From assembly GCA_003661125.1 (NCBI GenBank), contig QMVO01000007.1, positions 1 through 18,051 on the forward strand: DNA of 18,051 nucleotides, given 5' to 3'. This document shows, one piece after another, positions 14,526-18,051 of the stretch. Within the stretch, counting starts at the first letter, position 1. The number at the start of each line of letters is the position of its first letter. The position numbers and the translations under genes were made by a program. Below the pieces are notes generated by a model that saw nothing but the letters and a program-made list of their open reading frames with translations, searched no databases and was not told the origin of the DNA. Source of the stretch: Methanosarcinales archaeon (lineage in GTDB: Archaea; Halobacteriota; Syntropharchaeia; Alkanophagales; Methanospirareceae).

Positions 14526-15215
14526 TTATGCTGCGGTTCCGATTAACAAAGCCAAAATGGAGATGAGGAATATGGACTGGAAACTGCCGATGCCACCAAT
14601 ATTAAAGAAGGCACTGCCTACTTCTTCTTTTGGCAGTGTTGCCAGCGTTATCAAGATCCCCAGTAGAATGCCCAGAATTGCCAATACAAATATCAACCCT
14701 GCTATTTCGGTATTCCCGGATTCTGGTGCAAGTATAAGTCCAAGAGGAATGGCAAAGATGCCCGCGTAGGTTGGAATTACTATACCTACACCTGCTCTCA
14801 CCTCTGATAGGAGGAAGGAAAAAGCAGCCATGAGCAGGATGGACATCGCTATTTCTAATATGAGAGCGGTATAGTTTAGTAGCAGATAAAAGGAGAAAAA
14901 AAGAGGTATAATGAAGCCGCCCATGTTCAGCGTTACTCTTGTTTTATATGTTCTTTCGCGATCTTCTTGCATCTCCTCTACTATCTGCACCCCATAAAAA
15001 TCACCGATACGCCGGGCTTCGAGCTCGCTGTATTCCGGTTTTTTTGTTCTAAGCTTGTAGATTGGGACCTCCATAACACTTGTCAACAGCATCGCCGTAA
15101 TGACAAAGAAGAAAGATAAGTTTCGCTTCTCGTAGCACAAAAAGAAAGTTGGTATAAGAACTAGCCCATAGAAGACAAACATCTTCAAATCTGGCTTGTT
15201 CACTATTTTTCTCAT
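14526..15215 (-). CDS. DUF1614 family polytopic membrane protein
   Basis: This 229-residue protein has about six to seven hydrophobic segments. After two N-terminal helices comes a charged cytoplasmic-looking stretch (KLRTKKPEYSELEARR and following), then RVTLNMGGFIIPLFFSFYLLL, AGVGIVIPTYAGIF and a Gly-rich C-terminal bundle. The pattern, including the NMGG-xx-IP motif, fits DUF1614, a mainly archaeal family of unknown function. ATG 15215 is chosen; the frame opens to 15281, but that would run through the promoter and into the divergent gene. CTATAAAAC about 21 bp upstream suggests a leaderless message. It precedes mfnE by 22 bp, so a transport or membrane role linked to cofactor metabolism is conceivable but unsupported. 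Confidence 0.75.
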   Translation of the reverse strand: MRKIVNKPDLKMFVFYGLVLIPTFFLCYEKRNLSFFFVITAMLLTSVMEVPIYKLRTKKPEYSELEARRIGDFYGVQIVEEMQEDRERTYKTRVTLNMGGFIIPLFFSFYLLLNYTALILEIAMSILLMAAFSFLLSEVRAGVGIVIPTYAGIFAIPLGLILAPESGNTEIAGLIFVLAILGILLGILITLATLPKEEVGSAFFNIGGIGSFQSIFLISILALLIGTAA

Positions 15216-15267
15216 GCCTTCAACGTTTTGTTTTATAGGAAACAATACATATAAAGATTGCGGAAGC
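15216..15267. promoter_or_regulatory. Divergent promoter, DUF1614 gene and amzA
   Basis: A 52-bp spacer carries CTATAAAAC on the minus strand (about 15231-15240) and ACATATAAAG on the plus strand (about 15247-15256). Each is roughly 15-25 bp from its start codon, consistent with back-to-back promoters and leaderless or very short leaders. Confidence 0.5.
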
Positions 15268-15807
15268 ATGAAGCATGGCATGAAGAAGCTGAAGAAGCTC
15301 AGGATGTTTCACGATGAAAATAGCAAGGATGAGGTCCTACCGGTGAAAGAAGCACTTGGAGATGTTTTCGGGATAGAAACAACCGAAGTGATTCACTTTG
15401 AGGCGAAGACAGTAAAAGGAGCATACAACGCGAATAGAGAGCAATATGATGCTTCTATTCTCCTGAGTTATCTTATTAAAGATAAAAACAGAGGAGCAAA
15501 AGAGTCTTCGTTATCTTTATGGATGGTAAGCGATGACATATATGTGAAGGGAATGAATTTTGTGTTTGGAGTAGCACAACCCGGTAAAGCAGCGATACTC
15601 TCGATTCACAGGCTCGATTCGCTTGATCTGATAAAAAAGGAAGCCATTCACGAGCTAGGGCATGTTTTTGGGTTACAGCATTGCACTAACTATTGCGTTA
15701 TGCAATTCTCTAATTCATTATACGAAGCGAGGATGAAGCCGGATAGGCTGTGTAATAAGTGTTCGACCCTATTGAGATTGAGAGTTCAAAAAGCCCCCGA
15801 ATTCTGA
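15268..15807 (+). CDS. amzA: Archaemetzincin zinc metallopeptidase
   Basis: This 179-residue family M54 peptidase has the zinc motif HELGHVFGLQH at residues 128-138. It is followed by C139, C143, M145 (Met-turn) and the C162-x-x-C165 structural zinc pair. Published family motifs have four residues between the first two cysteines; here there are three (CTNYC). The usual start of the family, a hydrophobic beta strand, is replaced by a Lys-rich sequence, so the N-terminus may be divergent or the start misplaced; the frame is open upstream to 15196. The last 22 bp overlap the convergent dapF 3' end. The biological substrate of archaeal members is unknown. Confidence 0.9.
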   Translation: MKHGMKKLKKLRMFHDENSKDEVLPVKEALGDVFGIETTEVIHFEAKTVKGAYNANREQYDASILLSYLIKDKNRGAKESSLSLWMVSDDIYVKGMNFVFGVAQPGKAAILSIHRLDSLDLIKKEAIHELGHVFGLQHCTNYCVMQFSNSLYEARMKPDRLCNKCSTLLRLRVQKAPEF

Positions 15808-16640
15808 ACAGATACCTCCCCCTCATACACTACTTTCGCAGGACCCACGAGATATGCACCTTCTTCTTTTAGCTCCACCATCAAATCACCGCCTCTCGTG
15901 TGCACCGTAACTGGTAGACTCGCATTTATGTATCCGAGTGCATTCAATGTAAGCACAGAAGCTGTTGATCCTGTTCCACAGGATAATGTCTCTCCCACGC
16001 CTCTTTCATACGTCCTCACAGTTATCACATTGCGTTTTTTCACTTCTACCTTCACAAAATCCACATTAGTCCTGTCAGGAAAAGCCGGATGCGATTCGAT
16101 ACTTTTTCCTATTGCATCTACCTCCAGTCCTTCAAGGGACTCAGCAATAACCACGGCATGAGGATTGCTAAGGGTTAACGAAGTTAGCTTAATCTCTCCT
16201 ATCTGTTCATTCACAAAGAACGGCTCATCAATTTTATCAAAAATGGGGTTACCCATAAAAACCCTGACAGAAGTTACCTCAAAACCTTTTTCATCAATTT
16301 CTACTTCTGGAACAATCAACCCGCCTAACGTCTCCACCCTCATTTGTCGGCTTTGCACTAACCCTTTTTCGTACACGTATTTGGCGAAGCACCTCATCCC
16401 GTTTCCACTCATCTCCGCCTCGGAACCATCGGCATTGAAAACTCGCATCCTCACGTCATACGAACTCGTTGTAGGTTTGCATAGGAACAAAACACCATCA
16501 GCACCTACTGAGAATCTTCTCCGGCATAAAAATTGTGCGATTTGTCCCTTCTTTTCCTCCGCAATCTTCTCTTCTCGGTCGTCTATCAAAATAAAATCGT
16601 TACCACATCCCTGCATCTTCGTGAATTTCAGTTTCGACAT
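15786..16640 (-). CDS. dapF: Diaminopimelate epimerase
   Basis: This 284-residue cofactor-independent epimerase converts LL- to meso-diaminopimelate in lysine biosynthesis. The N-terminal signature KMQGCGNDFILID is clear. Both catalytic cysteines are present: one in AEMSGNGMRCFAKY (C84) and one in GVGETLSCGTGSTAS (C221), with SNPHAVV between them. ATG 16640 is chosen over the adjacent in-frame GTG at 16643. The gene begins 16 bp after the rpl10 stop, the place where L12 is found in many Euryarchaeota, and is probably transcribed with rpl10. It converges on amzA with a 22-bp overlap. Confidence 0.95.
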   Translation of the reverse strand: MSKLKFTKMQGCGNDFILIDDREEKIAEEKKGQIAQFLCRRRFSVGADGVLFLCKPTTSSYDVRMRVFNADGSEAEMSGNGMRCFAKYVYEKGLVQSRQMRVETLGGLIVPEVEIDEKGFEVTSVRVFMGNPIFDKIDEPFFVNEQIGEIKLTSLTLSNPHAVVIAESLEGLEVDAIGKSIESHPAFPDRTNVDFVKVEVKKRNVITVRTYERGVGETLSCGTGSTASVLTLNALGYINASLPVTVHTRGGDLMVELKEEGAYLVGPAKVVYEGEVSVQNSGAF

Positions 16641-16656
16641 CACTCACTATTTTAAC

Positions 16657-17598
16657 CTACCCTTCCACGTATCGAGCCAGACTTCGCGCCTCCGAACACG
16701 CCTTCGCAAGTAAATAAGCTATTGTCTCGCGTTCGTATATGCACGCATTAAGGGACAGATTTCGTGCATTGGTATAAGCCTTCTGGATCAACGGTTTTAT
16801 TGTCTCCGAAGTTGGATAAGCGGTATTAAATGCCAACGCCACCGCTTTTATATTTGCTTCACTTATTAAATCACCGATAGTATGTCGAGTGGGATAGTCA
16901 TACTTTATGTGTGTGGCAAGTGATAAAGCCGCTTTTACTCCCTCCCTCACATCCGAAAAGTATTTCGAGGGGTCTATATGGAGAACATCAGGCGTGAATA
17001 CCACTTCTTCTTCAGCGTCATACACTGCACATAAATCCAGTCCTTCCTTTATCGGGTGAATTTCGAGCCTTGCCAGCATCTCTGCAAGTGCAGGAGAAAC
17101 TCTTTCCCCCCTCTTCACTGCTACTTTTTTTTGCTTTATCACCACCTTACCGCCCTCTATTCCCGCGGGTATGCCCAAATTCTGTAATTCCCCTACTATC
17201 GGTCCGGGCTTAAGTGAGGTAGGACCTTCCTCGATTACAATATCGAGAGGAGCAATTGCCCCGGGCTTTATTGGCGCTGGTATTTTACCCTCTTCCATCG
17301 CCCTATACAATTCAAAAGCATCCAAATCGCTGAATATCAACGCCATCTGGTCGTCTACATAGTTCACCATCTCGTTCATCCCGCTTGTCCCAAAGGAAAT
17401 AGAAATCAAGCTATTTCGCGATACTCTCAACCTCGCTTTATCCCGGAATTCTTTTCTTATTCGCTGTAGTTGCTTAGAACCCAAGCCTCTTATTTTTGCT
17501 ATACCTACTGTCTTATAGGAGCGGATCAAATTTTTTATGTCTTCTACTTGCTCGCGCTTCCATTTCTTAGCTTGTTTTACCCTCTTTTTTGTCTTCAT
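16657..17598 (-). CDS. rpl10: Ribosomal protein L10 / P0 stalk protein (uL10)
   Basis: This 313-residue archaeal L10 forms the base of the ribosomal stalk and binds L12 dimers through C-terminal helices. The rRNA-binding domain is recognisable (WKREQVEDIKNLIRSYKTVG, KARLRVSRNSLI), as are the inserted domain around GPTSLKPGPIVGELQNLGIP and the helical L12-binding region. The protein ends at SEARSLARYVEG. It lacks the long Glu-rich tail and the GLG-x-LFG terminus seen in most archaeal L10 and L12 proteins, which bind elongation factors. Adjacent L1, L11 and L12 genes are also missing. The start ATG has no close SD; AAAGGAGAG lies about 19 bp upstream. Confidence 0.93.
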   Translation of the reverse strand: MKTKKRVKQAKKWKREQVEDIKNLIRSYKTVGIAKIRGLGSKQLQRIRKEFRDKARLRVSRNSLISISFGTSGMNEMVNYVDDQMALIFSDLDAFELYRAMEEGKIPAPIKPGAIAPLDIVIEEGPTSLKPGPIVGELQNLGIPAGIEGGKVVIKQKKVAVKRGERVSPALAEMLARLEIHPIKEGLDLCAVYDAEEEVVFTPDVLHIDPSKYFSDVREGVKAALSLATHIKYDYPTRHTIGDLISEANIKAVALAFNTAYPTSETIKPLIQKAYTNARNLSLNACIYERETIAYLLAKACSEARSLARYVEG

Positions 17599-17642
17599 TT
17601 CTATCGATCAATTCTCTCTCCTTTCGCCCTTAATTATTTCAT

Positions 17643-17813
17643 TTATAGACTTATATCCACATTCCTTTTAAATTTGTTTAGGTCGAAATCCCCCTCCTTC
17701 AACTCCCGCGTATTCAACTCATATTCCCTTATCTTCACATACGGCACCTCTGCAAGCTTCTCCAATTTAGGATTAATCTCATCTAACATACTCCAAATAT
17801 CTCTTCCATGCAT
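17643..17813 (-). CDS. Small acidic/basic protein of unknown function
   Basis: This 56-codon frame begins MHGRDIWSMLDEINPKLEKL and ends KRNVDISL. It has the Glu- and Lys-rich codon use of the neighbouring real genes and no membrane segment. It lies 44 bp before rpl10 on the same strand, where L1 stands in many archaea, but it does not resemble L1. A GGGAGG sequence lies about 13 bp before the ATG. I recognise no family; an antitoxin-sized regulator or a remnant is possible. Confidence 0.45.
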   Translation of the reverse strand: MHGRDIWSMLDEINPKLEKLAEVPYVKIREYELNTRELKEGDFDLNKFKRNVDISL

Positions 17814-18051
17814 ATAAACTTAATATCCCTCCCGCTTTATTTATCGGAGACAAAGAGAAGATCATCGCTTTTCTCGAATATGCAGCAGAGTATGGTAGGG
17901 ACTTCTGGAGGGAGAACCCAAGTGCATTACCTGAGATGCTGGAGGATTATGGCATTGACATTTGGTTCTCCACAGAAGGCACCGCTCCTGGACGCAGCCA
18001 CTGCCGATCGCAGCGGGAACAGAGAGCTGATCCACTTCTCCACCGAGATTC
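17777..18051 (+). pseudogene. Start-less, apparently frameshifted coding fragment at the window edge
   Basis: The plus strand has an open frame from 17777 with no start codon before about 17930. It contains a protein-like stretch (LFIGDKEKIIAFLEYAAEYG, then DFWRENPSALPEML). Around 17960-17972 the protein-like reading moves to the next frame (SPQKAPLLDAATADRSGNRE), which stays open to the window edge. A one-base change would join the two. GC content rises towards the end. The family is not recognised. It may be a decayed gene, a sequencing error, or an assembly edge artefact. Its 5' part overlaps the opposite 56-codon gene. Confidence 0.35.

Noticed and set aside
1..18051. tRNA or rRNA genes
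   Set aside because: I saw no T-loop consensus with a matching acceptor stem outside coding regions, and no rRNA-like segments. The GAATC/GAACC-like strings found lie inside conserved protein genes.

Overview
The window comes from an archaeal chromosome. The evidence is EF-1 alpha next to ribosomal protein S10, archaeal-type L10, transcription factor B, prefoldin beta, a GTP-dependent RtcB ligase, an archaemetzincin and an archaeal P-loop cytidylate kinase. HdrC/HdrB and a methanofuran-biosynthesis kinase (MfnE-like) point to a lineage with methanogenic-type C1 metabolism. An acyl-CoA dehydrogenase in the same window is unusual for a classical methanogen. It would fit the Syntrophoarchaeia/ANME-1 relatives or Archaeoglobales-like archaea. 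That placement is inference: no rRNA or mcr gene is present.

Layout. 1-1145 (+): the 3' end of hdrC overlapping hdrB. 1152-1199: a nested hairpin. 1231-3140 (-): the tuf (EF-1 alpha)-rps10 pair, then a small coiled-coil gene with its own promoter. 3239-4162 (+): a DUF89 damage-control phosphatase-like gene. 4163-4568: a gene-free stretch. 4569-4817 (+): a small two-helix membrane protein. 5017-5913 (+): an AT-rich orphan protein with two C-terminal membrane helices. 5999-7171 (+): the acyl-CoA dehydrogenase. 7194-8612 (-): purD, divergent from 8659-9030 (+) prefoldin beta, followed by rtcB and cmk (+). 11367-12359 (-): htpX, preceded by a DUF4389 membrane-protein gene. 12903-13823 (+): a TFB, converging on mfnE (-), which lies behind a DUF1614 membrane-protein gene. 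15268-15807 (+): archaemetzincin, whose 3' end overlaps that of dapF (-). dapF follows rpl10 (-), and a 56-codon gene lies upstream of rpl10. The right edge holds a start-less, apparently frameshifted coding fragment.

Most of the window is housekeeping: translation, RNA ligation, purine and pyrimidine metabolism, chaperones and membrane proteolysis, arranged in short operons with frequent divergent promoters and very tight convergent ends. I found no phage, CRISPR array, insertion sequence, rRNA or tRNA, and no convincing multi-gene novel system. The best leads are single-protein oddities: a perfect EF-hand loop inside HtpX, a TFB with a shortened B-linker, an acyl-CoA dehydrogenase with the LCAD/IVD-type relocated catalytic Glu, and an L10 without the usual acidic tail and with no L12 gene next to it.
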